DNA of 64,000 nucleotides from Haloferula rosea (GTDB lineage: Bacteria > Verrucomicrobiota > Verrucomicrobiia > Verrucomicrobiales > Akkermansiaceae): NCBI RefSeq assembly GCF_016595525.1, contig NZ_JAENII010000005.1:237849-301848 (forward strand), in the 5' to 3' direction. The notes under the pieces are model-generated. The model made no database searches and was not told the DNA's origin. It was given only the letters and a program-made list of their open reading frames with translations. Numbering within the stretch: the stretch's first letter is position 1; each line of letters begins with the position of its first letter. Made by a program: the position numbers and the translations under genes. Shown here in pieces: positions 26,833-36,931 of the stretch.

Positions 26833-28599
26833 ATGCTTCCAGAGCACGCACCCTTTTCCCCTGAGCAGCGCCCGGCCATCGAGGCGTTGTTGAGTCAATT
26901 CAGCCCGGGACAACGCCATTGGTTGGCCGGATTTTTGTCATCCGATCTTGCGGCACCCGTCGCAGCGCCTGCGCGTGCTTCGACGCCTCTGACCGTGCTT
27001 TACGGGACGGAGTCCGGGAATTCGGAAGCGCTCGCCGCGCTGACCGTGAAGTCCGCGAAGAAACGGGGCTTCAAGCCGGTGATGAAGAACATGTCGGAGA
27101 TCGAACCTGCGGATCTGGCGAAGGTCGAGAGCCTGCTGGTCATCGTCAGCACGTGGGGCGACGGCGATCCGCCGGAGACCGCGGTTTCGTTCCACGAGTC
27201 GTTCATGAAGGATGCCGTCGATCTTTCGAAGACCCGCTTCTCGGTCTGTGCGCTGGGGGACACCTCGTATGAGCAGTTCTGCAAGACGGGCAAGGATTTC
27301 GACACAAGGCTGGAGGCACTGGGTGCCACGCGGGTGCTGGATCGGGTCGACTGTGATGTCGACTACGATGAGGCGCATGCGGCCTGGATGGATGCGGTTC
27401 TCGACAAGCTGGCGCCTGTTGCGGCGCCGGTGCCGGCGGTGGTTCCCGCTGCGGTTGCCCCGGTTGCCGCGACGGCCTTCGGGAAGAAGAACCCTTTTGA
27501 TTCGGAGTTGCTGGAGAAGGTGCTTCTCAATGGTGAAGGCAGTGCCAAGGAAACCTGGCATTATGAGCTCTCGCTGGAAGGATCCGGTCTGACCTACGAA
27601 CCGGGCGACGCCCTCGCGGTGGTGCCGGTGAATGCTCCCGACATGATCGAGGGCCTGTTGAAGGCGGCCAAGCTGAGCGGGACCGAGGAAGTCGAAGTGA
27701 AGGGCGTGGGCAAGAAGGTGCTCGCTGATGCGCTGCGCGAAGATTTTGAGATCACCGTGCTGTCCAAGGCCGTGCTCAAGAAGCTTCAGGCGGTCATCCA
27801 ATCGGATGAATTGGCTGCCTTGCTGGCGGATGATGCCAAGGACGAACTGCGGAACTACCTCTGGGGTCGCTGGACCGCCGATGCGCTTGCCGAGTTTGCT
27901 CCGGACGGGATCGGAGCTTCCGAGTTGGTGGGGGCGCTGAGAAAGCTGCCGCCGCGTCTCTATTCGATCGCCTCCAGCCCGCTGGCCCATCCTGACGAGG
28001 TCCATCTGACCGTCGCTTCGGTGCGTTACGAGGGTCATGGTAGTCAGAAGAAGGGAGTGGCATCGACCTATCTCGCTGATCTCGTGAATTGCGGCGATGC
28101 GGTGAAGGTTTACACCCACGCGAACAAGAATTTCCGCCTTCCAGCCTCCGACGACACGCCGATCATCATGGTGGGTCCCGGGACGGGGGTGGCACCATTC
28201 CGTGCCTTCGTCGAACACCGGGCCGAGACCGGTGCCAAGGGGGAGTCCTGGATGATCTTCGGAGACCAGCACTTCACCTACGACTTCCTCTATCAGCTCG
28301 AATGGCAGGACCATTTGAAGAGCGGTGCTTTGACCCGGTTGGACGTCGCGTTTTCACGAGACCAACCCGAGAAGGTGTATGTGCAGGACCGCATTCGCGA
28401 GCATGCGGATGAGATCTTCGCGTGGCTCGAGAAGGGTGCCCATTTCTACGTCTGCGGCGATGCTTCGCGCATGGCGGCCGATGTCCATGAGGCGCTGATC
28501 GAAGCCGTGGTGACCGGCGGCGGGAACTCCCGCGAGGAGGCCGAGGGCTACGTGGATGCCCTGAAGAAGGCCAAGCGCTACCAGCGTGACGTTTACTGA
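26833..28599 (+). CDS. cysJ: Sulfite reductase flavoprotein (alpha) subunit
   Basis: 588 aa. N-terminal flavodoxin domain (about 55-200: LTVLYGTESGNSEALAA, VSTWGDGDPPETA, CALGDTSYEQFC), an Ala/Pro/Val linker, then the FAD domain (PPRLYSIASSP, GVASTYLADL) and the NADPH domain (IIMVGPGTGVAPFRAFVEHR, FYVCGDASRMAADV) ending KRYQRDVY. The diflavin subunit passes electrons from NADPH to CysI. A Pro/Ala-rich 45-residue N-terminal extension precedes the flavodoxin. First gene of cysJ-cysI-cysH-cysK. Confidence 0.95.
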   Translation: MLPEHAPFSPEQRPAIEALLSQFSPGQRHWLAGFLSSDLAAPVAAPARASTPLTVLYGTESGNSEALAALTVKSAKKRGFKPVMKNMSEIEPADLAKVESLLVIVSTWGDGDPPETAVSFHESFMKDAVDLSKTRFSVCALGDTSYEQFCKTGKDFDTRLEALGATRVLDRVDCDVDYDEAHAAWMDAVLDKLAPVAAPVPAVVPAAVAPVAATAFGKKNPFDSELLEKVLLNGEGSAKETWHYELSLEGSGLTYEPGDALAVVPVNAPDMIEGLLKAAKLSGTEEVEVKGVGKKVLADALREDFEITVLSKAVLKKLQAVIQSDELAALLADDAKDELRNYLWGRWTADALAEFAPDGIGASELVGALRKLPPRLYSIASSPLAHPDEVHLTVASVRYEGHGSQKKGVASTYLADLVNCGDAVKVYTHANKNFRLPASDDTPIIMVGPGTGVAPFRAFVEHRAETGAKGESWMIFGDQHFTYDFLYQLEWQDHLKSGALTRLDVAFSRDQPEKVYVQDRIREHADEIFAWLEKGAHFYVCGDASRMAADVHEALIEAVVTGGGNSREEAEGYVDALKKAKRYQRDVY

Positions 28600-28690
28600 A
28601 ATCATTCAAACCACAAGCAAGCCATCAATCATCCAGTCGACGGAAGCCGCATCACGTTGTGGGCTTTGACGTTGCAACCCTTTGACTATC

Positions 28691-30409
28691 ATGAGTGACA
28701 AGGAACTCGCCGCCAACGAAGGCATCAAGATTCGGTCCAACTACCTGCGTGGGACGATCGCAGAAGGTCTGGCCGACCTGTCCACCGGTTCACTTTCCGA
28801 GGACGACCAGCAGTTGCTGAAATTCCACGGAAGCTACCAGCAGGATGACCGCGACCTGCGCGCCGGTCGCCGCAAGCACAAGCTCGAGAAGGCATTCTCG
28901 TTCATGATCCGCATCCGGGTGCCGGGTGGGGTCGCGACGCCCAAGCAGTGGATCGAGACCGACCGCATGGCCGACCAGTTTGCCAATGGTACGATCAAGC
29001 TGACGACGCGTCAGGCATTCCAGCTTCACGGCATCATCAAGAGCAACCTGAAGCGCACCGTGAAGGAGATCAACGATGCGGCGATGGACTCGATCGCGGC
29101 ATGCGGCGATGTGAACCGGAACGTGATGTGCAATCCGAATCCGCACCTGTCGGAGGTGCACGCCGAGGTGCTCAAGCTTTCCGAGGACATTTCCCGTCAC
29201 CTGACGCCTGCGACCGGTGCCTACCACGAAATCTGGCTCGATGGCGAGAAGGTGGAGACCTCCGAGGAGGAAGTGGAACCGATCTACGGCAAGACCTATC
29301 TGCCGCGGAAGTTCAAGATCACGGTGGCGGTTCCGCCATCGAACGACGTGGACATCCACGCCAACGATCTGTCCTTCGTCGCGATCGTCGAGGACGGCAA
29401 ACTGGTCGGCTACAACGTGGCGGTCGGAGGCGGCATGGGCACCACTCATGGCGATGAGAAGACCTTTCCCCGGGTGGCGGACATCATCGGCTTCTGCACG
29501 CCGGAGCAGGCGGTGGACGTGGCTGAGAAGGTCGTGCTCGTCCAGCGGGATTTCGGCGACCGGACGAACCGCAAGCACGCCCGCTTGAAATACACGATCG
29601 AGGATCGGGGCGCCGATTGGTTCCTGGCCGAGTTGAACAAGTATCTCGGTTATGACCTCGGACCGGTCCGGGACTTCGAGTTCGAGGACAACGGCGACCG
29701 TTTCGGTTGGGTGACCGACCACCGTGGCAACCACCACTACACCCTGTTCGTCGAAGGTGGGCGCGTGGTTGATACACCAGGCTACCCGATGCGCGAAGGT
29801 CTTCGCGAGATTGCCAAGGTGCACGGGGGGGACTTCCGCCTGACGGCGAACCAGAACCTCATCATCGCCAGTATCACCGACGAGGAACGCCCGGGGATCG
29901 AGGCTCTGCTCGAGAAGTATGGTATGAGCAAGAGCCACGAACGCAGCGCCATGAGGCTTTCGTCCATCGCCTGTGTGGCCCTTCCGACCTGTGCTCTCGC
30001 ACTGGCGGAGGCGGAGCGCTATCTGCCGACGGTGATCACCGATCTGGAGGAGAAGCTCGAGGAACTCGGGCTCCGGCACGATGCCATCACGATCCGCATG
30101 ACGGGTTGTCCGAACGGGTGTGGTCGACCGTTCCTCGCTGAAATCGGATTCGTGGGACGTGGACCGAATCGATACAACCTGTATCTGGGTGGAGGATTCG
30201 CGGGGCAGCGTTTGAACAAACTCTATCGTCAGGACCTCGATGCGGCGGACATCATGTCGACGCTCGGGCCCATCCTCGAGCACTATGCGAAGGACCGTGA
30301 GGAAGGGGAGCGCTTCGGCGATTTCGTCATCCGCACCGGCTACGTCGAGGCGACCAAGCAAGGCGCGGATTTCCACGAGAACATCAAACCGGAAGCCCTG
30401 GCGAACTGA
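28691..30409 (+). CDS. cysI: Sulfite reductase hemoprotein (beta) subunit
   Basis: 572 aa from ATG 28691 ([19 protein letters not shown]). It reduces sulfite to sulfide at siroheme coupled to a 4Fe-4S cluster. The four cluster Cys are Cys428 and Cys434 (CVALPTC) and Cys473 and Cys477 ([10 protein letters not shown]), with the spacing of E. coli CysI. Substrate-binding Arg/Lys blocks ([26 protein letters not shown]) are present. The 91-nt gap after cysJ holds no terminator. Confidence 0.97.
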   Translation: MSDKELAANEGIKIRSNYLRGTIAEGLADLSTGSLSEDDQQLLKFHGSYQQDDRDLRAGRRKHKLEKAFSFMIRIRVPGGVATPKQWIETDRMADQFANGTIKLTTRQAFQLHGIIKSNLKRTVKEINDAAMDSIAACGDVNRNVMCNPNPHLSEVHAEVLKLSEDISRHLTPATGAYHEIWLDGEKVETSEEEVEPIYGKTYLPRKFKITVAVPPSNDVDIHANDLSFVAIVEDGKLVGYNVAVGGGMGTTHGDEKTFPRVADIIGFCTPEQAVDVAEKVVLVQRDFGDRTNRKHARLKYTIEDRGADWFLAELNKYLGYDLGPVRDFEFEDNGDRFGWVTDHRGNHHYTLFVEGGRVVDTPGYPMREGLREIAKVHGGDFRLTANQNLIIASITDEERPGIEALLEKYGMSKSHERSAMRLSSIACVALPTCALALAEAERYLPTVITDLEEKLEELGLRHDAITIRMTGCPNGCGRPFLAEIGFVGRGPNRYNLYLGGGFAGQRLNKLYRQDLDAADIMSTLGPILEHYAKDREEGERFGDFVIRTGYVEATKQGADFHENIKPEALAN

Positions 30410-30417
30410 TTCAAGCC

Positions 30418-31137
30418 ATGACCCTCTCGACCGAAGATGCCACCGTGGTGGCTGACGAACTGGCGTCGTTGAATGCCGGTGAACGACTGCGCTATCTGCA
30501 GCGCGAGTTCGCCGGGCGTTTGGTGGCGTCGACCAGCTTCGGAATCCAGTCGGCGGTCATGCTGGACCTGATCGCGGAGCATGCGCCGGAGATTCCGGTG
30601 GTGTTCGTTGATACAGGTTATCTTTTTCCCGAGACCTATCAGTATGCCGAGGATCTGGTGCAGCGTTTGGGAACCGATCTGCGGGTTTACCAGCCCGCGA
30701 TGACCTCGGCGCGCATGGAGGCGCTTCATGGTCGCCTCTGGGAGGGTGACAAGGAAGCGGCCGAGCGGTATGGCGTGATCACGAAGATCGAACCGATGGC
30801 GCGGGCGCTCAAGGAATTGAATGCCGATATCTGGCTGAGTGGTGTCCGCCGCAGCCAATCCAGCACCCGGGCCGACCGCCGCATCGCCGAGCAGCAGAAG
30901 CGCACGCTCAAGGTCTATCCGATCCTCGACTGGGCGGATGCCCAGGTTTCCGCCTACATGCACGATCGTGGCTTGCCCCGGCACCCGCTGGCGGAGCAGG
31001 GTTACGTGACGATGGGTGACTGGCACAGCACCCGCCCTGCTGCGGATGGTCTTGATCCTGAGTCCACCCGGTTCGGCGGTGAGAAATACGAGTGTGGTCT
31101 CCACCTTGACTCCGGCAATACTGACTTTCAGATCTAA
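30418..31137 (+). CDS. cysH: Phosphoadenosine phosphosulfate reductase
   Basis: 239 aa. PP-loop-like [43 protein letters not shown] and the catalytic C-terminal KYECGLH (Cys226). The CC...CxxC iron-sulfur signature of APS reductases is absent, so this is the thioredoxin-dependent PAPS type that supplies sulfite to CysJI. Begins 9 nt after the cysI stop. Confidence 0.95.
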   Translation: MTLSTEDATVVADELASLNAGERLRYLQREFAGRLVASTSFGIQSAVMLDLIAEHAPEIPVVFVDTGYLFPETYQYAEDLVQRLGTDLRVYQPAMTSARMEALHGRLWEGDKEAAERYGVITKIEPMARALKELNADIWLSGVRRSQSSTRADRRIAEQQKRTLKVYPILDWADAQVSAYMHDRGLPRHPLAEQGYVTMGDWHSTRPAADGLDPESTRFGGEKYECGLHLDSGNTDFQI

Positions 31138-31156
31138 CCCACAACCTTCAACGATT

Positions 31157-32116
31157 ATGGCCATTGCAGAAAACATGGTTGCCACCATCGGCAACACTCC
31201 CCTGATCCGTCTCAACAAGCTCACCGAGGGTCTCGATGCCGAGATCTGCGTGAAAGCGGAGTTTTTCAACCCCCTCTTCAGCGTCAAGGACCGGATCGGC
31301 CGGGCCATGATCGAAGCGGCGGAGAAGGATGGTTCACTCAAGCCGGGTGGTCTGATCATCGAACCGACCTCGGGGAATACCGGCATCGCGCTGGCCTTCG
31401 TGGCACGTGCGAAGGGTTACCGCTGCATCCTGACCATGCCCGAAAGCATGTCAATCGAGCGGCGGGTCCTGCTCAGACTGCTGGGTGCTGAGATCGTGCT
31501 CACGCCGCGGGCGAAGGGGATGGGCGGTGCGATTGCCAAAGCCAAGCAACTGGTGGAGGAGAACGAGGGATCCTTTGGTCCCGGGCAATTCGACAACCCG
31601 GCCAACCCGCAGGTGCACCGCGAGACGACGGCTGAGGAAATCTGGGCCGACACCAATGGCGAGATTGCCGCCTTCGTGGCCGGCGTCGGAACGGGTGGTA
31701 CCATCACGGGTGTCTCCGAAGTGCTCAAGGAGCGCTGTGACATGAAGACCTTTGCGGTGGAGCCTACGGCCAGCCCGGTGATTTCGGGTGGCGACCCGGG
31801 ACCTCACATGATCCAGGGCATCGGTGCCGGTTTCATCCCGGGGAACCTGAACACCGACATCATCGATGATGTGGTCAAGGTGACCAACGAAGATGCTTTT
31901 GCCACGGCTCAAGCACTGGCGCAGGAAGAAGGCCTGCCTGCCGGTATCTCGACTGGTGCGAATGTCTGGGCGGCCTTGCAGGTGGCCAGGCTTCCTGAGT
32001 TCAAGGGCAAGCGGATCGTGACGGTCGGCTGCTCGTCCACCGAGCGCTACCTCTCGACGCTGCTTGCCGAGAAGGTCCGCGACGAGGTGACCCACCTGCC
32101 TGTCTCGGACGTCTGA
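31157..32116 (+). CDS. cysK: Cysteine synthase (O-acetylserine sulfhydrylase)
   Basis: 319 aa from ATG 31157 ([20 protein letters not shown]). PLP Lys44 in [11 protein letters not shown], the PLP-phosphate loop [17 protein letters not shown] and [12 protein letters not shown] are conserved. It joins sulfide with O-acetylserine, completing the pathway encoded by the three upstream genes. The frame is open upstream to 31016, but that overlaps cysH. A 12-bp hairpin follows at 32129-32157. Confidence 0.96.
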   Translation: MAIAENMVATIGNTPLIRLNKLTEGLDAEICVKAEFFNPLFSVKDRIGRAMIEAAEKDGSLKPGGLIIEPTSGNTGIALAFVARAKGYRCILTMPESMSIERRVLLRLLGAEIVLTPRAKGMGGAIAKAKQLVEENEGSFGPGQFDNPANPQVHRETTAEEIWADTNGEIAAFVAGVGTGGTITGVSEVLKERCDMKTFAVEPTASPVISGGDPGPHMIQGIGAGFIPGNLNTDIIDDVVKVTNEDAFATAQALAQEEGLPAGISTGANVWAALQVARLPEFKGKRIVTVGCSSTERYLSTLLAEKVRDEVTHLPVSDV

Positions 32117-32128
32117 GATCGGTGCCTG

Positions 32129-32157
32129 GCAGGTTCGTTCCAGATGGACGGACCTGC
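32129..32157. terminator. Hairpin after cysK, possible terminator
   Basis: GCAGGTTCGTTCC (32129-32141) pairs with GGACGGACCTGC (32146-32157) over 12 bp with one bulged T and one G-T pair, around a 4-nt loop. There is no T-run after it, so termination is uncertain; it may instead protect the mRNA 3' end. It separates the cys operon from the convergent efflux genes. Confidence 0.45.
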
Positions 32158-32167
32158 GGTGAGGTCA

Positions 32168-33529
32168 CTAGCGCTGCCATCCGCCACCGAGTGCCTGAAT
32201 CAGGCGGGTGGATGCCAGGGCGCGGGCCAGATCGATGGAGAGCGCGGCCCGCTCTTCGGACAGGGCGGTGCGCTCGGCATCGACGACCTCAAAGTAGTCG
32301 GTGACCCCGGACGTGTAGCGTTTCCGCGTCAGTCGAGCCGCGGTGTCGGCGGAGGCTGCACCGCGCTTCCTGGACCCGGAGGCTCGTGCCAGGTGTCGGC
32401 TGTCGCCCAGTGAGTCCTCGGTTTCGCGGATGGCTTCCAGAAGCTTGCCGCGATAGATACCGAGGGCTTCCCGGTAGGCGGCCTCCGCCCGATTCTTGTC
32501 GGCGAAGGCACGTCCGCCCTGGAAGAAGGGGAGATCCAGTTCGGGGCCGAGGCTCCAGAGTTTCGACCCGGGATTGATCAGGTCGGAACTGCTCAGCGAC
32601 TGGACCCCGCCGGTCCCGGTCAGGGTGAGTCGTGGCAGGTAGCTTGCGATGGCCAGGCCGATCGTTTCACTCGCAGCGGCCAGTCTTCTCTCGGCGGCGG
32701 CCAGATCAGGTCGGCGTCGGAGCAGTTCCGATGGCACCGACGATGGAACGGAGGGAATGGTCGGTAGCTTCCCATTGGGTGCGATGGTGAAGCCCGAGGC
32801 GCTGTGGCCGGTGAGGACGGCGAGCGCATTCTCGAAACGCCCGCGCTGGGCTTGGAGCTCGGCGAGCTCGGCCTGCACGCTTTCATGCTCCGTAATGGAC
32901 CTTTCGTAGTCGATCTTGCTGCTGGCACCGATGCGGAACCGCTTCTCCATCAGGTCCTTCGCTTCGCGCCGGAGCTTCTTCGTCCGGGTGAGGAGGTCGA
33001 TCTCGGCATCGGCGAAGCGCAGTGACACATAGGCCCGGGTGACTTCTCCCCGCAGCGAGAGGATGAGTCCCTGGAAGTCGTATCCGGTGGCCTCCATCTC
33101 GGCCCGGTTGGCGCCGATGTTACGCCGCACCCGGCCCCAGAGGTCGATCTCCCACGACAGGTTCAGGGCGGCCCGGTAGTCATTGTAGCTGCCGGCCGAG
33201 AAGTTGGTGTTCGAGCTGTCCTGTCTCCGCCGTGCATAGAGGTCTCCGGTGACGGCTGGATAGACGTCCGCCTTTGCCAGCCCGAGGACGGCGCGTGATT
33301 GGTCATAGCGTGCCAAGGCACTGCGCACTCCCTGGCCCTTGGTGTCGGCGTCCTTGATCAGGCGGTTCAGCTGGGGATCGCGGTAGAGTCCCCACCACGA
33401 GCCTTCCGGGGGTGCCTGTTTGAATCCGGCGTTCTTGAAGGATGCCTCAAGCTCCTTGCTGGGCACTTCATAGTCCGGGCCGACCGCGCAGGAGGCGAGC
33501 AGGAGGGTGCTGAGAAGAAGTCCGCGCAT
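32168..33529 (-). CDS. Outer membrane efflux lipoprotein (TolC/NodT family)
   Basis: 453 aa from ATG 33529, with a lipobox (LLLASCAVGPDYEVP), typical of NodT/OprM-type channels. Repeated coiled regions with the paired arms (RAVLGLAKADVYPAVTGDLY; AAERRLAAASETIGLAIASY) and the SLGPELDLPFFQGGRA block are family hallmarks. It forms the exit duct for the RND pump encoded just upstream in transcription order, and is the last gene of the adaptor-pump-channel set. Confidence 0.93.
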   Translation of the reverse strand: MRGLLLSTLLLASCAVGPDYEVPSKELEASFKNAGFKQAPPEGSWWGLYRDPQLNRLIKDADTKGQGVRSALARYDQSRAVLGLAKADVYPAVTGDLYARRRQDSSNTNFSAGSYNDYRAALNLSWEIDLWGRVRRNIGANRAEMEATGYDFQGLILSLRGEVTRAYVSLRFADAEIDLLTRTKKLRREAKDLMEKRFRIGASSKIDYERSITEHESVQAELAELQAQRGRFENALAVLTGHSASGFTIAPNGKLPTIPSVPSSVPSELLRRRPDLAAAERRLAAASETIGLAIASYLPRLTLTGTGGVQSLSSSDLINPGSKLWSLGPELDLPFFQGGRAFADKNRAEAAYREALGIYRGKLLEAIRETEDSLGDSRHLARASGSRKRGAASADTAARLTRKRYTSGVTDYFEVVDAERTALSEERAALSIDLARALASTRLIQALGGGWQR

Positions 33530-33549
33530 GAGGGGTGGATTGGAGGGTT

Positions 33550-36500
33550 TCAAGCGATTGCGGGTTCCGGGTTGGTCTGCCCGGCGGGCTCGGGTTGCTT
33601 CAGGGCGAAGATCGCGCTGAGCACGGCGGGAACGAGAAATACGGTGAATATCGTACTGACAGTCAGGCCGCCGACCACCACGGCACCAAGGCCGCGGTAG
33701 AGTTCCGAGCCGGAGCCGGGCATCAGGACGAGGGGGATCATGCCACCCACCGAGGTGAGGGTGGACATCAGGATGGGGCGCACCCGGCTGCGGACACTTT
33801 CGACGATCGCATCGAGGGGTGCCATGTTCTCCTCCCGCATGAAGTTGAGGGCCTGGTGAACGATGAGGATGGCGTTGTTCACGACCACGCCGGCCAGGAT
33901 GACGAAGCCGAGGATGGTCAGCATGTCGAGGTTCTGGACGGGCATGTAGCGGTCGAGCGTGCTCCACTGGTGGACCAGCGCCAATCCGAGGAATCCGCCG
34001 AAGGTGGCGAGCGGCACACTGAGCATGATGACCAGGGGGTAGCTCCAGCTTTGGAAGAGGACGACCATCAGCAGGTAGATGACGACGAAGGCAAGGAACA
34101 GGCTGCTTCCGACGGTGCCGGCGAGCGTGCCGTCACCGAGTAGCGAGTCCTTGATCTCGGCGAGCTTGCCGGCGGATCCGGACAGACTCACGTCGACGCC
34201 CGGTGGGATGGCTCCTTCGGCTTTCATGCCGGCGATCAAGGCATTGACGTTCTCGATCACGCTTTCAAGTGGCTGGCCGGGCGGGGGAGTGAGCTCGAGG
34301 GTGACGGCGCGTTGTCGATCGACGTGGCGGATCTGATCCGGGCCACGCACGCGTTCGAGGCTGGCAATCGAGCGCAGGTCGACGATGGCTCCGGTCGGCG
34401 AAGCGACCGGCAGATCGAGGAGCTTGTCCAGGGGCGTCTGGCCGGGTTCGCCCTTGGTGAGGATCTTGATGTCCTTCAGTTCGCCGTTCTGCTCGTAGTC
34501 GCGGAACAGCACGATGCCGTCGCCGCCAGCCTGCACGGCGAGTCCGAGGTCCGAACGGGTCATCTCGAGTTCGCGCAGTCGTTCGTCGTTGGGGACGATC
34601 CTCATTTCATCGAGAGGGAAGGCGAAGTTCGGTGGAGCGGGGGTGATGTTCGGGCGGGGTCCGGGCATGCCCATGAGTGCTCCCATCACCGCACCGGCGG
34701 CCCCTGAAACGGCATCGAGGTCGCGCCCCTTGAAGTCGATCTGGACGGCGGATCCCGTCGAGCCGCCGACGCGGAAAAGCGGCATCTGGAAGGCCACCGA
34801 GAAGGTGTCCGGGGTTGCGGTCCCGGAGGTGGCCGCAGCGAATGCCGGGATCAGATCCGCCACCCTTGCCTTGTCGGCGGAGATGCCGCCGTGGAAGATC
34901 CGGCCTTCGAAGGAGACGAGGAAGTAGTTGTCCAGAGGCGGCGGGACGACCGAGCCGCCCGAGCCGTCGTTCAGCGGCACGGGCTGCCGCTTGTCCTCGA
35001 TGATCTCCTGTCCGCCGGAGAGGCGGGTTTCGATCCCATACTTGTCAGGGGTGGCTTCCCACAGCGGGCTGATCCGTTCCTCGATGCGCTCGCCCATCTC
35101 AGAGAGCGTCTCCAGGTTGTAGCCAGGCGGCGGGAACAGCAGGCCAAACACGAGGTTGCGGTTACCCTTCGGCAGGTAGTCCAGAGGCGGAAGTAGAATG
35201 CGGGTGCCGATGATGGTGATCAGCGCGAAGCTCGTGATGACGGTGAGTCTCCTCGCCCAGGTTGCCGTGAGGAAGCCGACGGCGTTGGCGGCAAGGTCGG
35301 GCATTTTCTCGAAGAGGATGCCGAACGGCCGGAACGGCAGGCCGAGAATCTTGAACAGGCGGGAGCCGAAGACCTTGTCGAACAGGGAGGGCCCATCTTC
35401 CGATTTGTGCGGTGTGAGCCACTTTCCCGAGGCCACCGGGATGACGGTGAGGCTGACGATGAACGACAGCGTCACTGCCGCCATCAGTGCGAGGGCAATG
35501 TCGCGGAACAGCTGCCCGGCTTGCTCCTGCACCAGCAGGATGGGTGCGAAAACGACGACGGTGGTGAGTGTGGATGCGAGGACGGCGCCTCCGACCTCGA
35601 GGGTGCCATCGCGGGCGGCTTTGACCGGGCTCTTTCCCTTCTCGAGATGTCGGAAGATGTTCTCGATGACGACGATGGCGTTGTCGACGACCATGCCGAC
35701 GGCGAAGGCGAGGCCGGCGAGCGATACGATGTTGATCGACCTTCCCAGCAGGACCAACACACTGAAGGAGGCGATGGTGGAAACCGGGATGGCGATGGCG
35801 ATGATGCCCACCGCGCGAAGGCTGCGCAGGAAGAAGAGGAGCGTCATGGTCGCGAGGACCCCGCCGAGAATCAGGTTGGAGCGGACGAGCTCGAATGCGT
35901 CCTGCACGTAGGTCGAGGCATCGTAGGTCTGGACGAGTTCAAGGGTGCCATCCAGACCGAGTTGCCTGGCTTTCTCGTCAAGCAGGGCGCCGGGTTCGTT
36001 GAGCTTCGCCACCTCACCCTGCAGCATCTGCATCGTCTCCAGCAGGTTGGCGCCACGCTGCAGCTGGAAGTTGAAGAATGCGCCGCGCTGGCCGCGCGAG
36101 CGGACCCACGATGTCGGTTCCTTCCAGTCATTGCGCACGTCGGCGACGTCGCCGAGGTAGACCGGTCCTGCCTCGTCGCGGAAGATGATCATGCTGCGGG
36201 CCGACTCCGGGGTGTCGAAGCGACCGGTCGCACGAATCCGGAAATCGCGTTTTCCCTGTTCGATCTTGCCTCCCGAGAAGTTGGCGTTGGCGGCGCTGAT
36301 GCCCTCCCGCAACTGGGAGAAGGTGACGCCCCTTTGGGCGAGGGCCACGGGGTCGACGATGATCTGGAGTTCGGATGCGATGGCTCCGCGGACACCCACC
36401 TCACTGATGCCGGGAATCCGCTCGAAGCGTGGCTTCACGCTTCGATCCATGAAGTCGTAGAGCAGGCCCGGATTGAAATCGGGATCGGTGGAGAATAGTC

Positions 36501-36927
36501 CGATCCATGCGATGTAGTCCGCGGACTCCGGGTCGATGTCCTGCACGACCGGCTGGAGCACTCCGTTCGGGTAGCCGGGAACCTCGTCGAGTTTCTGCAG
36601 CACCTCATCCTGGGCGGAGTCGATGTCGGTTCCGGTTTCGAATTCCAGCCGGATGGTTCCCTGACCGGCGGCGCTGGTGCTGATCATCGACTTGAGACCT
36701 TTTGTCTCACCGAGGACCTTTTCCTGCTCTTCGATGATGTCCGATTCGATCTCATCGGATGAGGCATTCTCCCAGTTCGTCGTCACGGCGATGACCACCG
36801 ATGAAACCTCGGGCGTCATGCGGACGGGGACACGGGTGATGGCGAGAATCCCCACAAATACGGCGAGCATCGTACCCACCGCGATGGTGATGGGTTGACG
36901 CAGCAATCCTTCAATGACAGGCCTCAT
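33550..36927 (-). CDS. RND-family multidrug efflux pump (AcrB-type permease)
   Basis: 1125 aa from ATG 36927 (MRPVIEGLLRQPITIAVGTML). Twelve-helix RND architecture with two large periplasmic loops; the proton-relay region in helix 4 reads FAVGMVVDNAIVVIENIFRH, with the paired acidic residues expected for AcrB-like pumps, and RKVRPILMTTLT-like ends are seen as SRVRPILMSTLTSVGG. It exports small hydrophobic compounds using the proton gradient. It lies 4 nt after the adaptor and 20 nt before the channel gene, all one operon. Confidence 0.95.
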   Translation of the reverse strand: MRPVIEGLLRQPITIAVGTMLAVFVGILAITRVPVRMTPEVSSVVIAVTTNWENASSDEIESDIIEEQEKVLGETKGLKSMISTSAAGQGTIRLEFETGTDIDSAQDEVLQKLDEVPGYPNGVLQPVVQDIDPESADYIAWIGLFSTDPDFNPGLLYDFMDRSVKPRFERIPGISEVGVRGAIASELQIIVDPVALAQRGVTFSQLREGISAANANFSGGKIEQGKRDFRIRATGRFDTPESARSMIIFRDEAGPVYLGDVADVRNDWKEPTSWVRSRGQRGAFFNFQLQRGANLLETMQMLQGEVAKLNEPGALLDEKARQLGLDGTLELVQTYDASTYVQDAFELVRSNLILGGVLATMTLLFFLRSLRAVGIIAIAIPVSTIASFSVLVLLGRSINIVSLAGLAFAVGMVVDNAIVVIENIFRHLEKGKSPVKAARDGTLEVGGAVLASTLTTVVVFAPILLVQEQAGQLFRDIALALMAAVTLSFIVSLTVIPVASGKWLTPHKSEDGPSLFDKVFGSRLFKILGLPFRPFGILFEKMPDLAANAVGFLTATWARRLTVITSFALITIIGTRILLPPLDYLPKGNRNLVFGLLFPPPGYNLETLSEMGERIEERISPLWEATPDKYGIETRLSGGQEIIEDKRQPVPLNDGSGGSVVPPPLDNYFLVSFEGRIFHGGISADKARVADLIPAFAAATSGTATPDTFSVAFQMPLFRVGGSTGSAVQIDFKGRDLDAVSGAAGAVMGALMGMPGPRPNITPAPPNFAFPLDEMRIVPNDERLRELEMTRSDLGLAVQAGGDGIVLFRDYEQNGELKDIKILTKGEPGQTPLDKLLDLPVASPTGAIVDLRSIASLERVRGPDQIRHVDRQRAVTLELTPPPGQPLESVIENVNALIAGMKAEGAIPPGVDVSLSGSAGKLAEIKDSLLGDGTLAGTVGSSLFLAFVVIYLLMVVLFQSWSYPLVIMLSVPLATFGGFLGLALVHQWSTLDRYMPVQNLDMLTILGFVILAGVVVNNAILIVHQALNFMREENMAPLDAIVESVRSRVRPILMSTLTSVGGMIPLVLMPGSGSELYRGLGAVVVGGLTVSTIFTVFLVPAVLSAIFALKQPEPAGQTNPEPAIA

Positions 36928-36931
36928 GATA